Positions 18,972 through 27,766 of a DNA stretch of 64,000 bases are shown in pieces (the stretch's first letter is position 1; every line of letters begins with the position of its first letter). This DNA comes from JALORV01 sp963780715. GTDB lineage: Bacteria > Pseudomonadota > Gammaproteobacteria > Burkholderiales > Burkholderiaceae_F. A program made the translations under genes and the position numbers. Under the pieces are notes generated by a model that searched no databases, was not told the origin of the DNA, and saw only the letters and a program-made list of their open reading frames with translations. Location: contig CAWADK010000005.1 in NCBI GenBank assembly GCA_963780715.1, positions 99,083-163,082 on the forward strand, read 5' to 3'.

Positions 18972-19683
18972 CTACGAGTCGCCCGCACCCCTGCTGCGTC
19001 CGAGTTCGGCATCGAGGCGCGCCAGCTCGGCCGGCGTGCCGACGTTGTACCAGCGGCCCGCATAGTGTTCGCCCGTGACGCGGCCCGCGCGCGCCGCCGC
19101 GTAGAGCCACGGGAAGAGGCGTGCGCGAACGGGCGCGAGTCCGGCGAACAGGCGCGGCGCAAAGACACCGACGTTCGCATACGTGAACCGCTCGCCGGCG
19201 TCGGGTGCGATGCGGCCGTCGACGAGGCCCATGTCACCGCGCGTGTGAAACGCAGGGTTGTCGACCAGTACCAGGTGGGCATCGGCCTGCACCGGCGGCC
19301 AGCCGTGCCGCGGCCGCGGCCAGCGTGGAGTAATCGAAATCGGTCACGATGTCGCCGCTGACGACGACGAACGGATCCGGGCCCAGCAGCGGCAGCGCCC
19401 GCACGATGCCGCCGAGCGTCTCGAGCGCGGCCTCGGCACGGTCGCCCTCGCGCGAGTACGCCAGCGTGACGCCGAGGGCCTCGCCGTGGCCGAGCGCGCG
19501 TTCGAACGCGTCGGCCAGGTGCGCCACGTTGATGACCATTTCACGCACCCCGGCGCGCGCCAGCGCCTCGATCTGCCACTCGATCAGGCGCCTTCCACCA
19601 GCCTTCAGCAACGGCTTCGGCGTGTCGTCCGTCAGCGGGCGCATCCGCTCGCCCCGCCCCGCTGCCAGTATCAGCGCTCGCAT
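18972..19683 (-). CDS. murU: MurU-like N-acetylmuramate-1-phosphate uridylyltransferase, one frameshift
   Basis: A small sugar-phosphate nucleotidyltransferase. The N-terminus has LAAGRGERMRPLTDDTPKPLL, and later VVSGDIVTDFDY. The C-terminal part lies in another frame and contains FTYANVGVFAPRLF and GRWYNVGTPAEL, both typical of MurU. The frames join near 19293 (ARLAA to VQADAHLVLVDN), so one extra base is likely. Repaired length is about 236 residues. It follows amgK, and the pair is the known recycling route in which AmgK phosphorylates MurNAc at C1 and MurU makes UDP-MurNAc, bypassing de novo synthesis. Function rests on this pairing plus sequence. Confidence 0.85.
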
Positions 19684-19788
19684 CGCTTGTGTTCCGATCG
19701 GACCCGGTTCGACCCTTTGTGCTTTTGAATTCGCGTCGGGCGCCCGGCCGCCCAAGCGGTCGACGCGCAAACTAACATCCGGCGCAAT

Positions 19789-19819
19789 GTGCACGTGCAT
19801 CGCGGAGCGATGCGTACAC
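19789..19819. promoter_or_regulatory. stable hairpin in the amgK-murU gap
   Basis: In the 146-base gap between amgK and murU, GCATCGC-GGA-GCGATGC (19797-19813) forms a perfect 7-bp stem that extends outward with a 2-base bulge to GTG...CAC. It lies just after the amgK stop on the minus strand. No T-run follows. It may be an attenuator or an mRNA processing site that sets the two genes' ratio. Confidence 0.35.
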
Positions 19820-19829
19820 GATCGGCCGC

Positions 19830-20864
19830 CTAGAACGTGTATCCAACGCGGTGCGCAACGCCCTCGAGTTCGTCGAGCAGGCGCGCCAGCGGCGCCAGTT
19901 CGTCGTAGCGGCGCGCGACGGACCGAACGTAACCGACAAAGCGCGGCGTGTCGGCCAGGTAGTGCGGCTTGCCGTCGCGGTAGTTGATGCGCGCAAAGAT
20001 GCCCAGAACCTTCAGGTGTCGTTGCAGCCCCATCCACTCGACGTCGCGCCAGAAGCTGCCGAAGTCCGCCGCAACCGGCAAGCCGGCACGACGTGCACGC
20101 TCCCAGTAGCGGATCGTCCAGTCGATGACACGCTCTTCCTCCCAGCTGATGAACGCATCGCGGAAGAGCGATGCGACGTCGTACGCGATCGGACCCATGA
20201 CCGCGTCCTGAAAGTCCAGCACGCCGGGATTCGGCGCCGCCACCATCAGGTTGCGCGGCATGTAGTCGCGGTGCACGTAGACCACCGGCTGTGCCAGGTT
20301 CGAAGCGAGGATGCGTCGGAACATCGCCTCCAGCACATCGCGTTGCGCTGGCGACAGTTCGTGGTTCAGGTGCCGGGCGACGTACCAGTCGGGAAACAGG
20401 TCCAGTTCGCGCCGCAGCAGCGCCTCGTCATAGGGTGGCAGCTCGCCGGGTCGGCTCGCCAGCTGCCAGCGCACCAGCGCGTCGATCGCGTCGGAGAAGA
20501 GCTGCGGCGCGTTGGCCTCGTTGAGTACGGCGAGGTAGGTGTCGCGCCCAAGATCGCTCAGCAGCAGGAAGCCCTGGCGCTCGTCCGCTTCGATGACTTC
20601 CGGCGCGTTGAGTCCGGCCGCGCGCATCAGCGCGGCGACATGGATGAACGGCCGGACGTCCTCCTTGCCCGGCGGCGCATCCATGACGATGCGCGACTCG
20701 GACCCGGCCGCCACCCGAAAGTAGCGCCTGAAACTTGCATCGGCCGACGCCACGGTTAAGGTCGCGGGGTCGATGCGATGCTGACGCGGCAGCGAGGCCA
20801 GCCACGCGGTGACCTGCTCGAGTCGGGCATCGTTCGGCAGCATCGAAGGAGACGCATTGCTCAT
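19830..20864 (-). CDS. amgK: AmgK, anomeric MurNAc/GlcNAc kinase (phosphotransferase fold)
   Basis: AmgK (344 residues) has the aminoglycoside-phosphotransferase fold and phosphorylates N-acetylmuramate and N-acetylglucosamine at C1 in cell-wall recycling. Visible motifs are ASADASFRRYFRV near the nucleotide-binding lobe, the catalytic loop VYVHRDYMPRNLMV, and the metal-binding GVLDFQDAVMGPIAYD. The length fits. It sits divergently next to lptD and upstream of murU, the standard placement. A plain aminoglycoside resistance role is unlikely given this context. Confidence 0.9.
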   Translation of the reverse strand: MSNASPSMLPNDARLEQVTAWLASLPRQHRIDPATLTVASADASFRRYFRVAAGSESRIVMDAPPGKEDVRPFIHVAALMRAAGLNAPEVIEADERQGFLLLSDLGRDTYLAVLNEANAPQLFSDAIDALVRWQLASRPGELPPYDEALLRRELDLFPDWYVARHLNHELSPAQRDVLEAMFRRILASNLAQPVVYVHRDYMPRNLMVAAPNPGVLDFQDAVMGPIAYDVASLFRDAFISWEEERVIDWTIRYWERARRAGLPVAADFGSFWRDVEWMGLQRHLKVLGIFARINYRDGKPHYLADTPRFVGYVRSVARRYDELAPLARLLDELEGVAHRVGYTF

Positions 20865-20923
20865 GAGGGAAGGATATTCGGCGTGGCATCGCGTTCAGGC
20901 GCGGAATTGCAGGGGGCGGTGCC

Positions 20924-20929
20924 TATAAT
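20924..20929 (+). promoter_or_regulatory. TATAAT -10 box upstream of lptD
   Basis: A perfect TATAAT lies 41 bases before the lptD start, in the 105-base divergent gap with amgK. No good TTGACA-like -35 is found at 16-18 bases, so an activator or a different sigma factor may be needed. Context supports a promoter for lptD-surA-pdxA-rsmA. Confidence 0.45.
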
Positions 20930-20969
20930 CGCTGCGCCTCTCCGGCCCGACTTCGCACACAGATTCTAA

Positions 20970-23327
20970 ATGCCGCGCCCGCCGGCGAACGCCGCGCCGA
21001 TCCTGAGCCTCGCAGTGCTTCCGCTGAGCGCTGCACTGCTCGCGGCGTTTCCGGTCGCGGCGGCGGCACAGCCGGGCACTGCGGAAACCGCACAGCCGTG
21101 CGACACGAGCCTGGAGGCCTGCCGCGGCCCTGCAGGTGACGAGACTCCATGGCTGCGGCTGAAGCTCGACCAGCTTCTGTCGGAGAGGCGACCGGTCAGC
21201 CGCGAGACGACGCCCACCTATGCGCGCGCCCAGCGCATCGAGGGCACCGTGGATGAGCGCATCGTGCTCGAAGGCAACGCCGAGATCCGGCGCGGCGGCA
21301 CCGTGCTGCGCGGCGATCGCATCACGTACACGCAGGCGACCGACCAGGTCGATGTCGAAGGCAACGCAAGGATCTACAGCCATGGCGCGTCGTTTTCCGC
21401 GCCGTCGATGTCGTTCAGGGTGGATGCACAGACCGGCTCGATGTCGGAGGCGAACTTCACCTACCCTGCGCGCCAGGGCCGTGGCGAAGCAACGCTGATC
21501 GAGTTCCTCGGCGAACAGCGGGCCAGGATGGAAAACGCCACCTTCACGACCTGCGCGCCGGGGGACAAGTCGTGGTGGGTGCAGGCCGACGAGATCGCTG
21601 TCGACGGCCTGGAAGAGTCCGCCACGGCGAGCTTTGCACGACTGTACTTCCAGGGCGTGCCGGTCCTCGCATCACCGTTCTTCGGCTTCCCGGTCGGCGA
21701 GCGCCGGCGCACCGGCTTTCTGACGCCGAGCTTCGGGCTCAGCACGACGCTCGGCACCGACATCCGCACGCCGTTCTACTGGAACATCGCGCCGAATTAC
21801 GACTACACGATCTCGCCGCGCTTCATGTCGAAGCGCGGCGTGCTGTTCGACAACGAGTTCCGCTTCCTCACGTCGGAATTCAGCGGCACGCTGCTCTACG
21901 ACGTCATTCCGAATGACCGCCAGACGGACGACTCGCGCGACTACACGGGGGTGCGCCTCAACTATGCGGCCCAGGGAGCGCTCTCGGGCCTCGCCGCGGG
22001 GGTGAACTACAACCGGGTGTCGGACGACAACTACTTCGTCGACTTCTCCAGCACGATCCTCGGTTCGTCGCAGAAGGTGCTGCCGCAGGACGCCTTCGTA
22101 TCGTTCACGCAGCCTTTCTGGAACTCGGCCGTGCGCGTGACGAAGAACCAGACGCTGCAGGATCCGCTCGCTCCGGTTGTTCCGCCCTACGAGCGCGTGC
22201 CGCAGGTGACGCTGAACGGATTCGTCAGCGACTGGCGCGGGCTGGAAGCCGGTGTGCTGTTCGATGGCACGCGCTTCGTCAACCCTGACCTGCCGCTGCC
22301 GGAGGGCTCGCGGATCGTCATCAATCCGCGGGTCGCGTTTCCGTTCCAGTCGGCCGGCTGGTTCGTGATCCCGCGGGCCCAGCTGTCGGCGACCTACTAC
22401 AGCATGGACGCGGAGAACTTCCGTTACGAGACCTCACAGAGCCGGGTGCTTCCGATCCTGAGCCTCGACAGCGGCCTCATCTTCGAGCGCGACGGCGCGT
22501 GGTTCGGCCGCGCCGTGCAGCAGACGCTGGAGCCGCGGCTGTACTACGCGTATATCCCGTACCGCGACCAGAGCACCTTGCCCAACTTCGACAGCGCGCT
22601 GGCCGACCTGAACTATGTCCAGTTCTTCACCGAGAACATCTACTCGGGCTATGACCGCATCGTCAACGCCAACCAGTTGACCCTGGCGCTGGCCACCCGG
22701 ATCCTCGATAACGAAACCGGGGCGGAGTTCCTGCGGGCCGCTATCGCCCAGCGCTACTACTTCACTCCGCAGAAGGTCACGCTGCCGGGCGAGTCGCCGC
22801 GTGCGAGCAACGAGAGCGACCTGCTGGCGGGCGTGTCCGCCCAGCTGGGCAACAACTGGGCGCTGGACGTGGCGGCGCAGTACTCCGCGGAGCAGAGCGA
22901 AATTTCGCGCGCGACAGCAGGAGCACGCTGGCAGCCGCGACGCTCGTCGGTCCTCAGCGCCTACTACCGGTACGTGGCGGGCGATGCCGGCTCGGGCACC
23001 GACCAGATCGACGTTTCGGCCCAGTGGCCGCTGTCCGACCGCTGGTACGCGGTGGGGCGCTACAACTACTCGTTCGAGAGCCGCAAGCCGGTCGAGGTCA
23101 TCGCGGGTTTTGAGTTCAAGGAGGACTGCTGGCTGCTGCGCTTTGCATTCCAGCGGTTCCAGACCACGACGGCGTCGAACACGACCAACTTCTACATCCA
23201 GCTGGAACTGACGGGCCTCACCAGTGTCGGAACCAATGCCCTCTCACAATTGCAGCGTAATATCCCCGGCTACCAGCGCATCTCCCCGCTGCCGCGGCAG
23301 CCGGGCATGTTCGAGTACTACGAGTAG
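20970..23327 (+). CDS. lptD: LptD, outer-membrane LPS assembly barrel
   Basis: LptD (785 residues) inserts lipopolysaccharide into the outer leaflet. It has a signal peptide (to about residue 33), an N-terminal OstA/LptD jellyroll with GNAEIRRGGTVLRGDRITY and VEGNARIYS, then a 26-strand barrel region starting around SPFFGFPVGERRRTGFL. Cysteines lie at about residues 44, 51, 194 and 718. E. coli LptD has a pair near each end; here there are two at the N-terminus, one mid-domain and a single Cys in FKEDCWLLRFAF near the C-terminus. Disulfide arrangement is therefore likely to differ slightly. The surA chaperone gene follows 5 bases downstream. Confidence 0.96.
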   Translation: MPRPPANAAPILSLAVLPLSAALLAAFPVAAAAQPGTAETAQPCDTSLEACRGPAGDETPWLRLKLDQLLSERRPVSRETTPTYARAQRIEGTVDERIVLEGNAEIRRGGTVLRGDRITYTQATDQVDVEGNARIYSHGASFSAPSMSFRVDAQTGSMSEANFTYPARQGRGEATLIEFLGEQRARMENATFTTCAPGDKSWWVQADEIAVDGLEESATASFARLYFQGVPVLASPFFGFPVGERRRTGFLTPSFGLSTTLGTDIRTPFYWNIAPNYDYTISPRFMSKRGVLFDNEFRFLTSEFSGTLLYDVIPNDRQTDDSRDYTGVRLNYAAQGALSGLAAGVNYNRVSDDNYFVDFSSTILGSSQKVLPQDAFVSFTQPFWNSAVRVTKNQTLQDPLAPVVPPYERVPQVTLNGFVSDWRGLEAGVLFDGTRFVNPDLPLPEGSRIVINPRVAFPFQSAGWFVIPRAQLSATYYSMDAENFRYETSQSRVLPILSLDSGLIFERDGAWFGRAVQQTLEPRLYYAYIPYRDQSTLPNFDSALADLNYVQFFTENIYSGYDRIVNANQLTLALATRILDNETGAEFLRAAIAQRYYFTPQKVTLPGESPRASNESDLLAGVSAQLGNNWALDVAAQYSAEQSEISRATAGARWQPRRSSVLSAYYRYVAGDAGSGTDQIDVSAQWPLSDRWYAVGRYNYSFESRKPVEVIAGFEFKEDCWLLRFAFQRFQTTTASNTTNFYIQLELTGLTSVGTNALSQLQRNIPGYQRISPLPRQPGMFEYYE

Positions 23328-23332
23328 ATCCC

Positions 23333-24754
23333 ATGGTTTCGATTCTGCGCGCGCCCCTGTGCGCGCTCTTTTTCTTTGTCGCATTCGCCGCCGCTGGAGT
23401 CTCGGCCCAGCAGGCGCCAGCGCCGTCGCCGCGCCAGCCTGAAGCGGCCGTCCCGGCCGCGCCCGGAAGCAGCGCACCGCCTGCTGCGCGTCCGGCGCCG
23501 CCGGCTCGCACCACGCAGCCGGTGGACCGCATCATTGCGGTCGTCAATGACGAAGTGATCACCGCCAATGAGCTGCGCTCCCGCACCCTGCTCGCCGAGG
23601 TGCAGCTGCAGCGGCAGAAGATCGCGCCACCGCCGCAGGACGTGCTCGCACGCCAGGTGCTCGAACGCATGATCGTCGACCGCGCTCAACTCCAGCTGGC
23701 GCGCGAGACCGGCGTCCGTGTCGACGATGCCACGGTCAACGCCGCCATGATGCGCATCGCCGAATCGAACAACATCACGGTGCCGGCGCTGCGCCAGCGG
23801 CTCGAAGCCGAGGGCATCTCGTTCGCGCAGTTCCGTGAAGATGTGCGGCAGGACATCCTGCTGAACCGCCTGCGCGAACGGGAGGTCGACAGTCGCCTCC
23901 AGGTTTCCGACAGCGAGATCGACAACTTCATCGCGGACCAGGCCGGGATTTCGGCCGATGCCGAGGAGGTCAACCTCGCCCAGATCCTGCTGCGGATTCC
24001 GGAGAACGCGACCCCGCAGCGAATCGACGAAACGCGCCAGCGCGCCGACGATCTCGTTGCCCAACTGAAGGGCGGAGCCGACTTCGCGCGGCTGGCCGCC
24101 AGCTACTCGAACGCGGCCGAGGCCCTGCAGGGCGGCGAACTCGGCTGGCGCAGTGTGGACCGCCTGCCGACGCTGTTCATCGACGCGATCAAGGGCGTGA
24201 AGACAGGCGAGATCGCGCCCGTCGTGCGCAGTCCCAATGGCTTCCATATCCTCAAGGTGCTCGGCCGTCGCAGTGCCGTCGCCGGCAAGCTTGCCGGTGC
24301 CCCGGTACAGCAGACGCGCGTCCGCCATATCCTGCTGCGTGTCACCGATGTCAATCCTGAGCCCGACGTCAAGCGGCGCCTGGAAGAATTCAAGGTGCGC
24401 ATCGAGGCCGGGCAGATCGAATTCGGCACGCTCGCGCGCCTGCACTCCGTCGACCCGAGCGGCAGCCGCGGCGGTGACCTGGGATGGGTGTACCCCGGCG
24501 ATACGGTGCCCGAGTTCGAGCGCGCCATGAACGCACTCAAGATCGGCGAGGTCAGCGCACCGGTGCAATCCCCTTTCGGCTGGCACCTGATCCAGGTGAA
24601 CGAGCGTCGCACCGAGCCGGCCTCGGCCGAACGTTCGCGGCAGGCGGCACGCCAGGCGCTGCGCGAGCGCAAGAGCGAAGAGGCGTACCAGGACTGGCTG
24701 CGCCAGTTGCGCGACAAGACCTACGTCGAATACCGGCTCGAAGACCGCAGCTGA
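23333..24754 (+). CDS. surA: SurA, periplasmic chaperone and peptidyl-prolyl isomerase
   Basis: SurA (473 residues) escorts outer-membrane proteins across the periplasm. After a signal peptide, a Pro/Ala-rich linker (about residues 25-60) precedes the SurA N-domain with VDRIIAVVNDEVIT and FREDVRQDILLNRLRERE. Two parvulin (PpiC) domains follow near residues 212 and 325, each with an HILL- or QILL-type start and a GGDLGW or GGELGW motif. The C-terminal helix contains the family's tail. The linker is longer than in E. coli SurA (428 residues). It lies 5 bases after lptD, its main client. Confidence 0.96.
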   Translation: MVSILRAPLCALFFFVAFAAAGVSAQQAPAPSPRQPEAAVPAAPGSSAPPAARPAPPARTTQPVDRIIAVVNDEVITANELRSRTLLAEVQLQRQKIAPPPQDVLARQVLERMIVDRAQLQLARETGVRVDDATVNAAMMRIAESNNITVPALRQRLEAEGISFAQFREDVRQDILLNRLREREVDSRLQVSDSEIDNFIADQAGISADAEEVNLAQILLRIPENATPQRIDETRQRADDLVAQLKGGADFARLAASYSNAAEALQGGELGWRSVDRLPTLFIDAIKGVKTGEIAPVVRSPNGFHILKVLGRRSAVAGKLAGAPVQQTRVRHILLRVTDVNPEPDVKRRLEEFKVRIEAGQIEFGTLARLHSVDPSGSRGGDLGWVYPGDTVPEFERAMNALKIGEVSAPVQSPFGWHLIQVNERRTEPASAERSRQAARQALRERKSEEAYQDWLRQLRDKTYVEYRLEDRS

Positions 24755-24773
24755 CACCGCTGCAACCTTGACG

Positions 24774-25727
24774 ATGCTCCCGCGACTCGCGATCACGACC
24801 GGGGAACCGGCCGGGATCGGGCCCGAGATCTCGGTGGCGGCGCTCGAACCGCCGCTGCCGGCATCGATCACGCTGATCGGCGACGCCGAACTTATCGCGG
24901 CACGCGCGGCGCTGCTTCCGCGCCGGGTGCCGGAGACGGTCGAGATCCTGCATGTTCCCCTCGCTGCGCCCTCGGTGGCCGGCGCACTCGACGTGCGCAA
25001 CGCGCGCTACGTGCTCGCGACACTCGACGCCGCCATCGACGGATGCACGACGGGACGCTTTGACGCTCTAATCACCGCGCCGGTGCAGAAAAGCGTCATC
25101 AACGAGGCCGGCGTGCCGTTTTCCGGCCACACGGAGTACCTCGCCGAGCGCACCTCGACATCCCAGGTCGTCATGATGCTGGCGGGGGCGACAAGTTTCG
25201 GGCCGCTTCGAGTCGCGCTGGCCACGACGCATCTGCCGCTCGCAAGCGTCAGCGCCGCGATCTCGTCCGGGCTGCTCGTCAGCGTGCTCAGGATCATCGA
25301 CCACGATCTGCGCCTGCGCTTCGGGATCGCGCACCCGCGCGTCGCGGTCGCCGGCCTTAATCCCCATGCCGGCGAGAGCGGGCATCTGGGCCGCGAAGAG
25401 ATCGATGTCATCGCACCCGCGATCGAACAGGCACGCCGCGACGGCATCGATGCGCATGGCCCGCTGCCGGCCGACACGCTGTTCGTGCCCGCAGTCGCAC
25501 AGCGCTTCGATGCCTTGTTGGCGATGTACCACGACCAGGGCCTGCCGGTCCTCAAGTACGCGACCTTCGGGCATGGGGTGAACGTCACCCTCGGACTGCC
25601 CTTCGTGCGGACTTCCGTCGATCATGGGACCGCGCTGGATCTGGCCGGGCGCGGTACCGCCGACGCCGGCAGCCTGCGTGCTGCGCTCGAACTGGCCGTC
25701 GAGCTGGTCGCGCGGCAGCGCGCATGA
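24774..25727 (+). CDS. pdxA: PdxA, 4-hydroxythreonine-4-phosphate dehydrogenase
   Basis: PdxA (317 residues from the ATG) is a metal- and NAD-dependent enzyme of vitamin B6 (pyridoxal phosphate) synthesis. It begins LPRLAITTGEPAGIGPEIS and has the metal-ligand motifs PFSGHTEYLAE, NPHAGESGHLG and MYHDQGLPVLKY, as well as the ending THGTALDLAG-like VDHGTALDLAGRGTAD. An in-frame TTG six bases earlier is a weaker start. The stop overlaps rsmA (ATGA). The surA-pdxA-rsmA order is conserved in proteobacteria. Confidence 0.96.
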   Translation: MLPRLAITTGEPAGIGPEISVAALEPPLPASITLIGDAELIAARAALLPRRVPETVEILHVPLAAPSVAGALDVRNARYVLATLDAAIDGCTTGRFDALITAPVQKSVINEAGVPFSGHTEYLAERTSTSQVVMMLAGATSFGPLRVALATTHLPLASVSAAISSGLLVSVLRIIDHDLRLRFGIAHPRVAVAGLNPHAGESGHLGREEIDVIAPAIEQARRDGIDAHGPLPADTLFVPAVAQRFDALLAMYHDQGLPVLKYATFGHGVNVTLGLPFVRTSVDHGTALDLAGRGTADAGSLRAALELAVELVARQRA

Positions 25728-26533
25728 GCGAGGCCAAACACCGCGCCCGCAAACGGTTCGGGCAGAATTTCCTGCACGACCCCCGCGTCATCGCACGGAT
25801 CGTCGACGCAATTGATCCTCGACCGGGACAAACGATCGTCGAAATCGGTCCGGGCCAGGCCGCACTGACACGTCCGCTAGTCCAGCGGGCGGGGCATATC
25901 ACGGCGATCGAAATCGACCGCGACCTGGCAGCGCGCCTGCGCGGCGAGTTCACGCCGCAGCAACTCACGCTCATCGAGGCCGACGCACTCGCGTTCGACT
26001 GGAGCAGCCTGCCGGCGCCGCTGCGCCTCGTCGGCAACCTGCCGTACAACATCTCCTCGCCGCTGCTGTTTACGCTTGCGGCGGTGGCCGAACGCGTGGT
26101 CGACCAGCACTTCATGCTGCAGAAGGAAGTGGTCGACCGCATGGTGGCGCCGCCGGGCAGCCGGACCTACGGGCGGCTCTCCGTCATGCTGCAGTTCCGC
26201 TACAAGATGGTGAAGCTCTTCGATGTGCCGCGCGGAGCGTTCAATCCACCGCCCCAGGTGACGTCGAGCATCGTGAGAATGCAACCCTTGCCGGCGGCCG
26301 AGTTGCCCAGTGTGCATTCCGAGGCGTTCAGCCGCGTGGTGGCGGCCGCCTTCGGCCAGCGCCGCAAGACACTGCGCAATGCACTGGCCACGCTGCTGGA
26401 TGTCGGCGCGATTGCGGCGGCCGGCGTCGACCCGCAGGCTCGCGCCGAGACGCTCGCCAACGACGCGTTCGTCAGACTGGCGCGGCAGCTTGGCCTGGCC
26501 GGCTCGCCCGACGTCACGCGTGCGACTGGATGA
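25724..26533 (+). CDS. rsmA: RsmA (KsgA), 16S rRNA dimethyladenosine transferase
   Basis: RsmA (269 residues) dimethylates two adjacent adenines near the 3' end of 16S rRNA during ribosome assembly. Motifs: KRFGQNFLHD, SAM-binding EIGPGQAALTRPL, and the catalytic NLPYNISSPLLF. It overlaps the pdxA stop by 4 bases and its 3' end overlaps the convergent gloA by 20 bases. Length is normal. Confidence 0.97.
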   Translation: MSEAKHRARKRFGQNFLHDPRVIARIVDAIDPRPGQTIVEIGPGQAALTRPLVQRAGHITAIEIDRDLAARLRGEFTPQQLTLIEADALAFDWSSLPAPLRLVGNLPYNISSPLLFTLAAVAERVVDQHFMLQKEVVDRMVAPPGSRTYGRLSVMLQFRYKMVKLFDVPRGAFNPPPQVTSSIVRMQPLPAAELPSVHSEAFSRVVAAAFGQRRKTLRNALATLLDVGAIAAAGVDPQARAETLANDAFVRLARQLGLAGSPDVTRATG

Positions 26534-26900
26534 GCTCGATCTTGTAGCCGTCCGGGTCGGTCACGAACGCGATGACCGTCGTGCCGCCCTTGACCGGCCC
26601 CGCCTCGCGGGTGACATTGCCGCCGGCCACCCGGATGCGCTCGCACGCCGCGTAGGCATCGGGCACCGCGATGGCGATATGGCCAAAGGCCGTACCCATC
26701 TCGTAACGCTCGACGCCGTAGTTGTACGTCAGTTCGAGCACCGCATGCTCGCGCTCGTCGCCGTAGCCCACGAACGCCAGCGTGTACTTCTGGTCGGGCC
26801 GATCGGTCGTGCGCAGCAGCTTCATCCCGAGCACCTGTGTGTAGAAGTCGATCGACCGCTTGAGGTCGCCGACGCGCAGCATGGTGTGCAGGACTCTCAT
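26514..26900 (-). CDS. gloA: GloA, lactoylglutathione lyase (glyoxalase I)
   Basis: GloA (128 residues) converts the methylglyoxal-glutathione adduct to S-lactoylglutathione in the cytosol. It matches the family across its length: MRVLHTMLRVGDLKRSIDFY, VLELTYNYG, FGHIAIAVPD and DGYKIELIQ. The four metal ligands (His in LHTML, Glu in VLELT, His in FGHIA, Glu in KIELI) are all present. It lies last in a minus-strand run after the YgjP-like and plsC genes and converges with rsmA. Confidence 0.96.
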   Translation of the reverse strand: MRVLHTMLRVGDLKRSIDFYTQVLGMKLLRTTDRPDQKYTLAFVGYGDEREHAVLELTYNYGVERYEMGTAFGHIAIAVPDAYAACERIRVAGGNVTREAGPVKGGTTVIAFVTDPDGYKIELIQSHA

Positions 26901-26959
26901 CGATACTCCCTGGAGGGTTGAGGCTTCAACGGCCGGGCGCGGTGCGCATCGGTCCGGTA

Positions 26960-27766
26960 CTACAGCGGCAGCGCCGCAACATCGATGCGGCGAATCTCGT
27001 CGCGCGCCGACTCGAAGCCCGGCAGCAGCTGCGATACGGCCTGCCAGAAGCGCGGACCGTGATTGAGTTCCTCGAGGTGCGCCAGCTCATGCGCGACGAC
27101 GTAGTCGATCAGCGGCAGCGCGAAGTGGATCAGCCGCCAGCTGAGGCGGATGCGACCATCGTGCGTGCACGAACCCCACTGCGAACGCGCGGACGACAGC
27201 GTCCACCCGACGTAGCGGGCACTGATGCGGCCGGCGAACCGGTGGATGCGCTCGTCGAACACGCGCCGGGCCTCGCCCTGCAGCCAGGCCTGCACCGCAT
27301 CGCGCCATTGCAGTTCGTTGGCATCGGGAGGCAGCGCGACGCGCAGTTCACCATCGGCGTGATGCGTCGCCGTCGTCGTCGCCGCCAGCCGCAGCGTCAC
27401 ATGGCCTCCCAGGAAGGGAAGCGCGGCGCCGTCGGCGAACCGCACCGGCGACAGCCGCCGTTTCACGCGCCATTCGTGCCACTCGCGCTGCTTGGCGAGG
27501 ATCCAGCGTCGCTTCTCGCTGATCGCGGACTCGATCTCGCGCAGCGGCACCCAACGCGGCGCGCTGACCGTCAGGCCCTGGTCGTCGATCTGGAAGCCGA
27601 TGGAGCGGCGACGCGCACGCCGCAGGCGGTACGTCAGCACCTCGGACCCGACGACCACGCGCCTTGCGCGCGGGTCGGCAACCGCAGGACCGGTCGGCAC
27701 GTCAGCCGCCGGCGGGTCGAGCGCCAGCGCGAGCTGCTCACCCGCCGTGGCAACCAGTTTCTTCAT
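26960..27766 (-). CDS. YgjP-like metal-dependent hydrolase (DUF45)
   Basis: A 268-residue protein of the YgjP/WLM-like zinc metallopeptidase group, function not established. The diagnostic end is VVAHELAHLEELNHGPRFW, with HExxH and a third His. Earlier motifs RRSIGFQIDDQGLTVSAPRW and SQWGSCTHDGRIRLSW are family-typical. I chose the ATG at 27766, which overlaps the plsC stop (ATGA); the frame is open further upstream but that would run into plsC. It sits between plsC and gloA, as in other betaproteobacteria. Confidence 0.88.
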   Translation of the reverse strand: MKKLVATAGEQLALALDPPAADVPTGPAVADPRARRVVVGSEVLTYRLRRARRRSIGFQIDDQGLTVSAPRWVPLREIESAISEKRRWILAKQREWHEWRVKRRLSPVRFADGAALPFLGGHVTLRLAATTTATHHADGELRVALPPDANELQWRDAVQAWLQGEARRVFDERIHRFAGRISARYVGWTLSSARSQWGSCTHDGRIRLSWRLIHFALPLIDYVVAHELAHLEELNHGPRFWQAVSQLLPGFESARDEIRRIDVAALPL

